Assembly (NCBI GenBank): GCA_963763475.1
Contig: CAVXOR010000003.1
Span: forward strand, 496,001 to 560,000
Direction of reading: 5' to 3'
Source of the DNA: AC-32 sp963763475
Lineage (GTDB): Bacteria > Actinomycetota > Thermoleophilia > Gaiellales > Gaiellaceae
Length of the DNA stretch: 64,000 nt
The position numbers were made by a program, and so were the translations under genes. Shown piece by piece: positions 1 to 8,129 of this stretch. Every line of letters begins with the position of its first letter. Within the stretch, counting starts at the first letter, position 1. The notes under the pieces were generated by a model. That model was not told the DNA's origin. It searched no databases and saw only the letters and a list, made by a program, of their open reading frames with translations.

Positions 1-442
1 CGATCACGCACACCGCGATCCCCGCGGCGAGCCCGATCGAGAGCGGGTAGCGCACCGTCCACGAGCGCGTCTCGTCGCACTCGTAGATGCGGTTGGTGGC
101 GGTCATCACGCCGCGCACCGACCCCGAGATGTACCAGAGCGCCACGATCGAGGCGAAGGCGATCAGGCCGGCGGAGTCCGTCGAGAAGATCTTCTCCACC
201 GCCGCGTCGATCGCCTTGGCGGTAGCCGGCTGCACGTCCGGCTTCAGCGCCGGGAAGATCGTCTCCTTCCAGACCTGGCGCTGACCGACGGCGCCTAGCA
301 CGGCGAGGCCGAGCAGCGTCAGCGGGACGAGCGCTTTCAGGACGGCGAACGAGATCCCGCTCGCGCGGTCGAGCAGCTCGTGCTCGTTGAACAGGTCGAT
401 CCAGAGCTTGACGAAGCGCTTCAGGCGGGCTTGCACGCGCAT
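1..442 (-). CDS. YihY/BrkB-family membrane protein (N-terminal part, runs off the window)
   Basis: Only the first ~147 residues are present; the gene continues beyond position 1. The reading frame starts at ATG 442-440 and gives MRVQARLKRFVKLWIDLF, then a hydrophobic helix (SFAVLKALVPLTLLGLAVLG) and later LIAFASIVALWYISGSVRG followed by TNRIYE. The helix pattern and the ALWYISGSVRGVM/TNRIYE segment are typical of the YihY/BrkB (formerly RNase BN) family of inner-membrane proteins, whose molecular role is still unclear. It is transcribed divergently from ffh with a gap of only 38 bp. No Shine-Dalgarno is obvious. Family call is fairly secure, function is not. Confidence 0.75.
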   Translation of the reverse strand, partial: MRVQARLKRFVKLWIDLFNEHELLDRASGISFAVLKALVPLTLLGLAVLGAVGQRQVWKETIFPALKPDVQPATAKAIDAAVEKIFSTDSAGLIAFASIVALWYISGSVRGVMTATNRIYECDETRSWTVRYPLSIGLAAGIAVCVI

Positions 443-466
443 CGCGTACCCAAAAACCCCCACGGC

Positions 467-472
467 TAGACT
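467..472 (+). promoter_or_regulatory. -10 box of ffh, leaderless arrangement
   Basis: TAGACT lies 8 nt before the GTG start of ffh, so transcription should begin at or next to the start codon. No Shine-Dalgarno is present. No clear -35 is seen. Confidence 0.5.
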
Positions 473-480
473 GGCGGGCC

Positions 481-1872
<1,392 letters not shown>

Positions 1873-1876
1873 CCGT

Positions 1877-2125
1877 TTGGCAGTCAAGCTGAGGCTGACC
1901 CGAGTCGGGTCGAAGAAGAACCCCGTTTACCGCATCGTCGCGGCGGACTCGCGCTCGCCGCGCGACGGCAAGTTCCTGGAGATCGTGGGCCGGTACAACC
2001 CCCAGACCGACCCGTCGACGATCGAGCTCGACGAGGAGCGGATCAAGGACTGGCTCTCGAAGGGCGCGCAGCCGTCGTCGACGGTCCAGCGCCTGCTGAA
2101 GGTCAAGGGTGTCGGGCTCGGCTGA
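1877..2125 (+). CDS. rpsP: 30S ribosomal protein S16
   Basis: Small-subunit ribosomal protein bS16, 82 residues, typical length. The sequence AVKLRLTRVGSKKNPVYRIV followed by ADSRSPRDGKFLEIVGRYNP is diagnostic. The start is TTG at 1877, placed 7 nt after GGAGG (1865-1869) inside the end of ffh, so translation is coupled to ffh. A longer frame to 1805 exists but would run far into ffh and is not conserved. The gene overlaps the following KH gene by 17 nt. Essential translation factor in an rpsP-rimM-trmD operon. Confidence 0.96.
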   Translation: MAVKLRLTRVGSKKNPVYRIVAADSRSPRDGKFLEIVGRYNPQTDPSTIELDEERIKDWLSKGAQPSSTVQRLLKVKGVGLG

Positions 2126-2348
2126 GATCGTCGAGTACCTGGCCCGCCGCCTGGTCGACGAGCCGGACGCGGTCCGGGTCGAGGAGCTCGAGCGGGACGG
2201 CGACACGGTGATCGAGCTCCACGTCGCGAAGGACGACGTGGGCAAGGTGATCGGCCGCCAGGGCCGGATCGCGCGGGCGCTGCGCACGATCGTCCGGGCC
2301 TCGGCCGCGCGGCGCAGCGGGCGCACGCTGCTCGAGATCGTGGAGTAA
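2109..2348 (+). CDS. khpA: KH-domain RNA-binding protein (KhpA/YlqC family)
   Basis: 79-residue single KH-domain protein that usually sits between rpsP and rimM in Gram-positive bacteria; KhpA binds RNA and, with KhpB, affects cell division and translation in firmicutes. The GxxG RNA-binding loop is GKVIGRQGRIARALRTIV, at about 46-63. The start is GTG at 2109, overlapping the end of rpsP by 17 nt, so coupled translation is likely. Length is normal for the family. The gene symbol follows the family name; the precise role in this organism is not shown. Confidence 0.9.
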   Translation: MSGSAEIVEYLARRLVDEPDAVRVEELERDGDTVIELHVAKDDVGKVIGRQGRIARALRTIVRASAARRSGRTLLEIVE

Positions 2349-2372
2349 GGCGTCGCTTGCGATGCCGCTTCA

Positions 2373-2398
2373 GGAGGTTCGAGCTTGCTCGATCCTCC
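2373..2398 (+). terminator. strong stem-loop after khpA (terminator-like or processing site)
   Basis: GGAGG-T-TCGAGC is followed by a TT loop and GCTCGA-T-CCTCC, giving 11 paired positions interrupted by one T:T mismatch. A weaker GGCGTCGC/GCGATGCC stem precedes it at 2349-2366. No U-tract follows, so it may attenuate, stabilise or process the mRNA between khpA and the phosphoesterase rather than end it. Confidence 0.5.
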
Positions 2399-2451
2399 GT
2401 CTGAACTGACCGGTCGACACCCTCGAGCTTCAAAGGGGAGGTGCTAGGCGT

Positions 2452-3144
2452 CTGCGCGTCGCCGCGCTGTACGACATCCACGGGAACTTCCCCGCGCTGG
2501 AGGCGGTGCTCGCCGAGGTCGAGCGCGAGGGCGTCGACGCGATCGTTGTGGGCGGCGACATCGCCGCCGGGCCGCCGCAGCCCCGCGAGGTCGTCGAGCT
2601 GCTGCGCTCCCTGCCGAACGCGCACTGCATCCGCGGCAACGCAGACCGGCTCTTCGATCCCGAGTACACCGGCGACGACGGCCTGGACTGGCTGCTCGAG
2701 CGGCTTGACGACGACCAGGCGAACTGGCTCGCCGGCCTGCCGTTCTCGACCGTGCTCGACGACACGCTGTACGTCCACGCCGCGCCGGACGACGACCGGA
2801 CGATCGTCACCGAGCTGACGACTGACGAGAGGCTTGCGAGCCTGCTCCAGGACGTCGAGCAGCGCCGCGTAGTCGCCGGCCACACCCACATGCAGCTCGA
2901 GCGGCGCATCGGCGAGAAGCTGTTCGTCAACGCCGGCAGCGTCGGGTGGCCCTACGAGGGTCGTGCGGGTGCCTACTGGGCGATCCTCGACGAGGACGTT
3001 GAGTTGCGGCACACCGAGTACGACCTCGAGCGCGCGGCCGGGCTCGTGCGCCGCTCGGGGCATCCGCGGGCGGAGGAGATCGCCGCGGAGAACATCATGG
3101 TCTCCGCGCCGCGGGCCGAAGCGCTCGCAGTCTTCGGCGGATGA
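2452..3144 (+). CDS. metallophosphoesterase (YfcE/MJ0936-like), probable CTG start
   Basis: Calcineurin-like phosphoesterase of the small YfcE-type class acting on phosphodiesters with a dinuclear metal centre. Motifs in order are ALYDIHGN (D-x-H), VGGDIAAGPP (GD), IRGNAD (GN-x), HAAPDD and GHTHMQ (GH-x-H), then NAGSVGWPY. The only ATG/GTG/TTG in frame is GTG 2506, but that would delete the D-x-H metal ligands. The frame opens after TGA 2407-2409, and CTG 2452 lies 10 nt after an excellent GGGGAGG (2435-2441), so CTG is the best start. 230 residues. The stop overlaps the rimM start (ATGA). Confidence 0.85.
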   Translation: MRVAALYDIHGNFPALEAVLAEVEREGVDAIVVGGDIAAGPPQPREVVELLRSLPNAHCIRGNADRLFDPEYTGDDGLDWLLERLDDDQANWLAGLPFSTVLDDTLYVHAAPDDDRTIVTELTTDERLASLLQDVEQRRVVAGHTHMQLERRIGEKLFVNAGSVGWPYEGRAGAYWAILDEDVELRHTEYDLERAAGLVRRSGHPRAEEIAAENIMVSAPRAEALAVFGG

Positions 3145-3605
3145 GCGATCTGATCAAGGTCGGCCGCGTCGGCAGGCCCCACGGTCTGGACGGCTCGTTC
3201 TTCGTCGAGCACGCGAGCGAGGACGAGGCACGCTTCGCGAAGGGCGCGACCCTTCACGTCAATGGCGAGCCCGCCAGGGTGGTGATGTCGAAGCGCTCGC
3301 GGGGCCGCCCGGTGATCAAGCTCGACCATGAGCCGCCGCGCGGCGCGGAGCTCGCAGTGCCGCGGGAGCAGTTGCCACCGACCGGCGCGGACGAGTACTA
3401 CGAGTTCCAGCTGCTCGGCCTGACCGTCGAGGAGGAGGGCGGCCGCGCGCTCGGCCGCGTCACCGCACTTCACCCGGGCCCGGCCAACGACGCGCTCGAG
3501 CTCGACTCGGGCCTGCTGCTGCCGCTCGTGGGCGCATGCGTGCAGGAGGTGGACCTGAAAGCGGGCCGAATCCACGTGGCGCGAGGCTTCGCCGACCACA
3601 GCTAA
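3141..3605 (+). CDS. rimM: ribosome maturation factor RimM
   Basis: 16S rRNA processing factor that binds S19 and assists 30S head assembly. The sequence begins IKVGRVGRPHGLDGSFFV, the standard RimM N-domain motif, and the C-terminal PRC-barrel segment contains EYYEFQLLGLTV and LLLPLVGACVQEVDLKAGRI. 154 residues, slightly short but complete. The ATG overlaps the phosphoesterase stop by 4 nt, and trmD follows 20 nt later, so the gene is in an operon with trmD. Start choice is unambiguous. Confidence 0.95.
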   Translation: MSDLIKVGRVGRPHGLDGSFFVEHASEDEARFAKGATLHVNGEPARVVMSKRSRGRPVIKLDHEPPRGAELAVPREQLPPTGADEYYEFQLLGLTVEEEGGRALGRVTALHPGPANDALELDSGLLLPLVGACVQEVDLKAGRIHVARGFADHS

Positions 3606-3625
3606 CCTGCTTCGCAGCCCGTCCT

Positions 3626-4288
3626 GTGCAGCTCGACGTCTTCACTCTCCTCCCACATGCGTTCGCCTGGCTCACGGAGCAGCGTCCCGTCGCTGCCGTG
3701 CTCGGCGAGGAGCTCGAGCTGCGCCTGCTCAACTACCGGGATCACACGCCGCTCGCGAACGGCCAGGTCGACGACGAGCCCTACGGCGGCGGCGCGGGGA
3801 TGGTGCTGCGGGTGGACGTGGTCGCGGCCGCGCTCGAAGCGCTCTACGGCGGGGCGCCCGCTCATCGCGTGGTCGCGCTGACCCCGCAGGGCCGCCAGCT
3901 CACGCAGGACGTGGTCGAGGAGCTAGCCCAGGAGAAGCGGCTGACGCTGCTCTCGGCGCGGTTCGAGGGCTTCGACGAGCGCGTCGGCATCCACCTCGCG
4001 TCGGACGCGATCTCCATCGGCCCGTACGTCCTCTCCGGCGGCGAGCTGCCGGCGATGGTGCTACTCGACGCGATCGCGCGGCGACTGCCGGGCGCGCTCG
4101 GCAGCGAGGAGTCCGGCCTTGTCGAGAGCTTTTCCGCCGAGCTCGACGGGGGCCTCGAGTACCCTCACTACACGCGCCCGTCCGAGTTCCGAGGCTGGCG
4201 GGTGCCGGATGTACTGCTGTCGGGGGACCACAGGAGAATCGACGAGTGGCGGAAGGAACAGAGCCGACTGAGGAGCAGCGCGCCGTGA
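3626..4288 (+). CDS. trmD: tRNA (guanine-N1-)-methyltransferase TrmD
   Basis: Methylates G37 of tRNAs with SAM, preventing +1 frameshifting. The sequence starts QLDVFTLLPHAFAWL and contains PYGGGAGMVLR, LLSARFEGFDERV, ISIGPYVLSGGELPAM and YPHYTRPSEFRG, all hallmarks of the SPOUT trefoil-knot enzyme. GTG 3626 is the first start giving the conserved N-terminus. 220 residues, a little shorter than most TrmD proteins because the C-terminal tail is short. Follows rimM in the usual order. The end overlaps the signal peptidase start. Confidence 0.95.
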   Translation: MQLDVFTLLPHAFAWLTEQRPVAAVLGEELELRLLNYRDHTPLANGQVDDEPYGGGAGMVLRVDVVAAALEALYGGAPAHRVVALTPQGRQLTQDVVEELAQEKRLTLLSARFEGFDERVGIHLASDAISIGPYVLSGGELPAMVLLDAIARRLPGALGSEESGLVESFSAELDGGLEYPHYTRPSEFRGWRVPDVLLSGDHRRIDEWRKEQSRLRSSAP

Positions 4289-5001
4289 GCGGCGACGGCT
4301 TCGACGACCGCCCGAGCGACGACTACCGCTCGGAGTACCCGCCTCCGAACTACCCGCCCCTGCTTCAGCCCTCCCAGCAGGAGGAGCACCACGCGCGCAA
4401 CCCACTCGACCGGCTGACCGCCGGGCTGCCGCGCCCCTGGCGAATCGCGATCGACTGGATCGTGACCATCGCCGGCGCGATCGCGATCGTGCTGGCGATC
4501 AAGGCCTGGGTGGTGAACCCGTACCGGATCCCATCGTCCTCGATGGAGCCGACGCTGCACTGCGCCCGCCCCGGCCAGGGTTGCGAGGCCCGCCTCTCCG
4601 ACCGCGTGCTCGCCAACCGTTTCATCTACCACTTCCGCGATCCGCACCGGGGCGAGATCGTGGTCTTCAACACCCCGCCCGCCGCTCAGCAGATGTGCGG
4701 CGCCAGCGGGACCTTCGTCAAACGGCTGGTCGGCCTGCCGGGCGACACGGTCACGGAGCGCGACGGCGGCTTCGTCTACATCAACGGCAAGCGGCTGGAC
4801 GAGCCCTACATCAAGCCCGAACGCCGCACGCGCGACTCGACCACCGGCACGTGGCACGTTCCCTCGGGCAGCTACTTCTTCATGGGCGACAACCGCGGCG
4901 AGTCCTGCGACTCCCGCCGCTGGGGCTCGGTGCCCCGCAAGAACCTGATCGGCAAGGTGTTCGCCACGTACTGGCCGCCGAACCGCATCGCGCTCCACTG
5001 A
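4285..5001 (+). CDS. lepB: signal peptidase I, copy 1
   Basis: Type I signal peptidase (S26) that cleaves signal peptides outside the membrane. A 40-residue acidic, proline-rich cytoplasmic N-terminus precedes a single helix (WIVTIAGAIAIVLAIKAWVV). The catalytic Ser is in IPSSSMEPTL and the catalytic Lys in TFVKRLVGLPGD; box E is SYFFMGDNRGESCDSRRWG. GTG 4285 overlaps the trmD stop (GTGA) with AGGAG 9 nt upstream; GTG 4246 with its own AGGAG is an alternative adding 13 residues. A tandem paralogue follows directly. 238 residues from this start. Confidence 0.93.
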   Translation: MSGDGFDDRPSDDYRSEYPPPNYPPLLQPSQQEEHHARNPLDRLTAGLPRPWRIAIDWIVTIAGAIAIVLAIKAWVVNPYRIPSSSMEPTLHCARPGQGCEARLSDRVLANRFIYHFRDPHRGEIVVFNTPPAAQQMCGASGTFVKRLVGLPGDTVTERDGGFVYINGKRLDEPYIKPERRTRDSTTGTWHVPSGSYFFMGDNRGESCDSRRWGSVPRKNLIGKVFATYWPPNRIALH

Positions 5002-5018
5002 GAAACCCGCTCGACCGG

Positions 5019-5612
5019 GTGACCGAGGGGCTGCCGAGGTCCTGGCGGATCGCGATCGACTGGATCGTGACGATCGCGGCCGCCGTCGGGATCGTGCTCG
5101 CGATCAAGACCTGGGTAGTGAACCCCTACCGAATCCCCTCGGCCTCGATGGAGCCGACGCTGCACTGTGCGCGTCCCGGCGTGGGCTGCGAGTCGCGCTT
5201 CTCCGACCGCGTGCTCGCCAACCGCTTCATCTACCGCTTCCGCGACCCTCACCGGGGCGAGATCGTCGTGTTCGACACCCCGGCCGCGGCGAAGCAGGAG
5301 TGCGGTGAGGGCGGCGTCTTCGTCAAGCGGCTGATCGGCCTGCCGGGCGACCTCGTCCATGAGGACGAGCAGGGATTCATCTGGGTCAACCATAGGAAGC
5401 TGGGGGAGCCGTACATCCAGCAGAAGCGGCGCGACCGCGACACCGCCAACCGCGAGGAGACCTGGCACGTGCTGGTCGGCCACTATTTCTTCATGGGCGA
5501 CAACCGCGGCGATTCGTGCGACTCGCGGCGCTGGGGTTCCGTGCCGCGCAAGAACCTGATCGGCCCGGTCTTCGGAACCTACTGGCCTCCGAACCGAATC
5601 ACGCTCCGCTAG
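5019..5612 (+). CDS. lepB: signal peptidase I, copy 2 (tandem duplicate)
   Basis: Second S26 signal peptidase, very similar to copy 1 over its whole length: IPSASMEPTLHCARPG carries the Ser, VFVKRLIGLPGD the Lys, and YFFMGDNRGDSCDSRRWG box E. Homology resumes immediately after the stop of copy 1 (RNPLDRVTEGLPRSW), so the duplication lacks the proline-rich N-terminus. The start is uncertain: GTG 5019 is the first standard codon, while CTG 4998 overlaps the copy 1 stop and would include the conserved NPLDR. No Shine-Dalgarno is seen, suggesting reinitiation after copy 1. About 197 residues. Confidence 0.88.
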   Translation: MTEGLPRSWRIAIDWIVTIAAAVGIVLAIKTWVVNPYRIPSASMEPTLHCARPGVGCESRFSDRVLANRFIYRFRDPHRGEIVVFDTPAAAKQECGEGGVFVKRLIGLPGDLVHEDEQGFIWVNHRKLGEPYIQQKRRDRDTANREETWHVLVGHYFFMGDNRGDSCDSRRWGSVPRKNLIGPVFGTYWPPNRITLR

Positions 5613-5615
5613 CAT
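5610..5615 (+). promoter_or_regulatory. -10 box of rplS
   Basis: TAGCAT overlaps the end of lepB copy 2 and would start transcription at about 5622, just before the rplS leader hairpin. Confidence 0.4.
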
Positions 5616-5623
5616 TCCGCGTC

Positions 5624-5643
5624 GGCCCGACGGGCCTCTTTCT
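5624..5643 (+). promoter_or_regulatory. terminator-like hairpin and U-rich stretch at the 5' end of rplS
   Basis: GGCCC-GAC-GGGCC forms a perfect 5-bp stem followed by TCTTTCT and then the ATG of rplS. There is no Shine-Dalgarno. It could end readthrough from the lepB genes or act as an L19 autoregulatory leader. Confidence 0.5.
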
Positions 5644-6249
5644 ATGAGCAAAGTGATCGACAGCCTCGAGCAGCAGCAGCTGCGGACGAACCTGCCGCCG
5701 TTCAAGGCCGGAGACACCGTCCGCGTGCACTTCCAGGTGATCGAGGGCCAGCGCCGCCGCGTGCAGGTCTTCGAGGGAATCGTGCTCAAGCGCCAGGGCG
5801 CCGGCGTGAGGGAGACCTTCACCGTGCGCAAGCAGTCGTTCGGCGTCGGCGTCGAGCGAACGTTCCCGGTGCACTCGCCGAAGATCGAGCGCATCGAGGT
5901 GACCGCGATCGGCGACGTCAACCGCGCCAAGCTCTACTACCTGCGCGGCAAGGTCGGCAAGCGGGCGCGCGTGCGCGCTCGGCGCGGGGTGGCGCTGCCG
6001 GAGTCCGAGCTGCTGACGAGCGCGGGCGCGATGCCGCCCGAGGGCGAAGAGGTCGACGAGGAGCTCGTCGCCGAAGCGGCCGAGGCTGCCGAGGTGGAGG
6101 AGGCTCCCGCCGGGGAGCCGGCCGCCGAAGAGCCGAGCGCGGACGCGGAGACCGCGGAGGAGCCGGGCCCGGAGCCCGAGTCCGCGGTCGAGCCCGAGCC
6201 CGAGCCGGCCGAGGCGGCCGAAGAGCCCCAGCCCGCGGCCCAGGAGTAA
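5644..6249 (+). CDS. rplS: 50S ribosomal protein L19 with long acidic C-terminal tail
   Basis: Large-subunit protein bL19 at the 30S-50S interface. Residues 1 to about 115 form a normal L19 domain: DTVRVHFQVIEGQRRRVQVF, GVRETFTVRKQSFGVGVERTF and KLYYLRGKVGKRARV. Another ~85 residues follow that are made almost only of Glu, Ala and Pro (for example EPESAVEPEPEPAEAAEEP). Normal L19 is about 115 residues, so this copy is nearly twice the usual length. No second start or frameshift explains the tail; it is continuous and ends at TAA 6249. ATG 5644 is preceded by a U-rich segment rather than a ribosome-binding site. Confidence 0.95.
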   Translation: MSKVIDSLEQQQLRTNLPPFKAGDTVRVHFQVIEGQRRRVQVFEGIVLKRQGAGVRETFTVRKQSFGVGVERTFPVHSPKIERIEVTAIGDVNRAKLYYLRGKVGKRARVRARRGVALPESELLTSAGAMPPEGEEVDEELVAEAAEAAEVEEAPAGEPAAEEPSADAETAEEPGPEPESAVEPEPEPAEAAEEPQPAAQE

Positions 6250-6290
6250 CGAGAGCGTCACGATTGCTGGGCGCCGGCTGAGCACGGCGC

Positions 6291-6296
6291 TATCCT
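6291..6296 (+). promoter_or_regulatory. -10 box of rnhB, leaderless arrangement
   Basis: TATCCT ends 7 nt before the GTG start of rnhB. No Shine-Dalgarno is present. Confidence 0.5.
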
Positions 6297-6303
6297 CGCG
6301 GCC

Positions 6304-6933
6304 GTGGCCCGTCGCACCGGACGCAAGCTCCTTCAGTTCGACCGCAGGCTCGGTGCGCGCTTCGTAGCCGGCGCCGACGAGGCGGGGCGAGGGCCGCTCG
6401 CCGGGCCGCTGCTCGTGGCGGGAGTGCTGCTCGACTACGCCAGGCTGCGCGACCACAAGGTTCGTCCGCTCGCCTGCCTGAACGACTCGAAGCAGTGCAG
6501 CGAAGCCGAGCGCGAAGAGCTCTACCGCGCCGTGATCGGCTGCGCCGAGCGCGTCGTTGTCCGGGCCGTGCCGTCCACGCAGATCGACCGCGCCGGCCTG
6601 CATCGCTCGAATCTCGCCGGGCTGCGGTCGGTGCTCGCGGAGCTGACGCCGCCGGCCGAGGTCTGTCTGGTGGACGGCTTCCGGCTCGGGACGCTGGCGC
6701 CGGAGCACAGAGCGGTCGTCGACGGCGACGAGAAAAGCGCGGCGATCGCAGCGGCCTCGATCGTCGCGAAGGTGACGCGCGACCGCGTCATGCGGCGAAT
6801 GGACGCGCTCTATCCGGCCTACGGCTTCCGCTCCCACGTCGGCTACATCACGCCCGGCCACTCCGCCGTTGTGCGCGAGATCGGCCCGAGTGAGATCCAC
6901 CGCCGGTCGTTCAACGCGCTCTGCTACGCCTAG
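6304..6933 (+). CDS. rnhB: ribonuclease HII
   Basis: Removes ribonucleotides misincorporated in DNA and RNA primers from RNA-DNA hybrids, with a divalent metal. The N-terminal DEAGRGPLAGP motif holds the first two acidic catalytic residues; CLNDSKQCSEAERE, VCLVDGF and SIVAKVTRDRVM follow, as in the RnhB family. 209 residues, normal length. GTG 6304 sits just after a -10 box. The gene is followed by an overlapping yraN, the common order in actinobacteria. Confidence 0.95.
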   Translation: MARRTGRKLLQFDRRLGARFVAGADEAGRGPLAGPLLVAGVLLDYARLRDHKVRPLACLNDSKQCSEAEREELYRAVIGCAERVVVRAVPSTQIDRAGLHRSNLAGLRSVLAELTPPAEVCLVDGFRLGTLAPEHRAVVDGDEKSAAIAAASIVAKVTRDRVMRRMDALYPAYGFRSHVGYITPGHSAVVREIGPSEIHRRSFNALCYA

Positions 6934-7270
6934 TACCCTCGCAGCCGGCCGGGCGGCCGAGCGTCGTGCGTGGTGGTTCTATCGCCTGCGCGGCTACCGG
7001 ATCCTCGGCCGCAACGTCTGGACGGGCGGCAACGAGCTCGACCTGGTCGTGCGCCGAGGCCGGCGGCTGGCGTTCGTCGAGGTGAAGGCGAAGGGTGGAG
7101 CCGGAAGGGGGGATCCGCTCGAGATGGTCACCGCGGAGAAGCAGCGGCGGCTTAGACGCGCGGCCGAGGCCTGGCTTGCAGCGCATCCGGAGGCGGCAGG
7201 CCTGGAAGTCCGCTTCGACGTCGTGGCTCTCCGGGACGGCCGCCTCGAACGGCTCGCAGGCGCGTTCTAG
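6890..7270 (+). CDS. UPF0102/YraN-family endonuclease-like protein
   Basis: Small protein of the YraN family, with a predicted nuclease fold related to Holliday-junction resolvases, usually next to rnhB and comM. Recognisable features are AAGRAAERRAWWFYRLRGYRI, RNVWTGGNELDLVV (the E-x-D catalytic pair) and FVEVKAKGG (E-V-K). GTG 6890 is the start closest to the conserved core and overlaps rnhB by 44 nt; GTG 6869 is an alternative. About 126 residues. It converges on the cyclase gene, overlapping by 4 nt. Confidence 0.85.
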   Translation: MRSTAGRSTRSATPSTLAAGRAAERRAWWFYRLRGYRILGRNVWTGGNELDLVVRRGRRLAFVEVKAKGGAGRGDPLEMVTAEKQRRLRRAAEAWLAAHPEAAGLEVRFDVVALRDGRLERLAGAF

Positions 7271-8061
7271 GACGGAGCGCCGACGCGAGGGACCGCGACC
7301 CAGGCGTCGAGAGTCTGGTCGCGCCCGCGGAGCTCCAGCGTCCGCCGCTCGAGGCCGGCGATCTCGAGATGCCCGGCCTCGGCGGCCGCGGCGCTGACGA
7401 GGGTCTCGCCCGGGGCGGCGAGCCCGGTCAGCCGCGAGGCCACGTTGACCGTGTCGCCGAGCGCCGTGAAGTCGAGTGCGTCGCGCTCGCCGACGCTCCC
7501 CACGAACGACGGTCCCGTGTGAATGCCGATCCCGATCGGCACCCACGGGTCGGCTCCGACGTTGCCGGTTTGCTCCATCAGGTCGCGCGCGGCGCCGATC
7601 GCAGCCGCCGCGTGCTCGCTGCCGGCGAAGCCCGGGATGAAGAGGGCGAGCGCGCCGTCGCCGACGAACTTGTCGACGATCCCGTCGTGGTCGTCGATCG
7701 CCTCGGCCGCGACGCCGTAGAACCGCGCGAGCAGCTTCGAATAGTCACCGGGCGCCAACTCTTCGGCGATCGAGGTCGAGCCACGCACGTCGACGAACAG
7801 CACGGAGAGGTCGATCTCGGCCCCACCCGGATGCTTGTGGATCGAGCGGATGCACCACCTGCACAGGCGCCGGTTCAGCGGTGACGGCCCGAACGCCAGG
7901 ACTCGCGTCAGGACGCCGCCCGGGCCGCGGAAGGGCGCATTGCAGAGCTTGCAGCGCGGGTCCGCGGGCAGGGCTCCCCACATGCGGCGCATCCGCTGGA
8001 TACCGGGGAGGTCGCCGGTCAGCATCTGCCGCCACATCTCTTCGGGTGTCTGCTTGGCCAT
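7267..8061 (-). CDS. class III adenylate/guanylate cyclase with N-terminal Cys4 zinc site
   Basis: 264-residue nucleotidyl cyclase-like protein. Four cysteines (C37-x2-C40 and C67-x2-C70) suggest a zinc-binding head. The catalytic domain follows: LSVLFVDVRGSTSIAEEL gives the first metal Asp (91), DKFVGDGALALF the second (135), and DFTALGDTVNVASRL the late substrate-binding region. No membrane segment is present, so it is probably cytosolic. Start ATG 8061; TAGCGT lies 8 nt upstream. It stands alone, opposite to yraN and divergent from the DNA methyltransferase. Whether the product is cAMP or cGMP cannot be read from the sequence. Confidence 0.88.
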   Translation of the reverse strand: MAKQTPEEMWRQMLTGDLPGIQRMRRMWGALPADPRCKLCNAPFRGPGGVLTRVLAFGPSPLNRRLCRWCIRSIHKHPGGAEIDLSVLFVDVRGSTSIAEELAPGDYSKLLARFYGVAAEAIDDHDGIVDKFVGDGALALFIPGFAGSEHAAAAIGAARDLMEQTGNVGADPWVPIGIGIHTGPSFVGSVGERDALDFTALGDTVNVASRLTGLAAPGETLVSAAAAEAGHLEIAGLERRTLELRGRDQTLDAWVAVPRVGAPS

Positions 8062-8129
8062 CGCCGAAAACGCTACCGCGAACGGCGGGTGGTACGAGGA
8101 AGGCTTCCCCGTCCGGCGAACTGCGCCGG

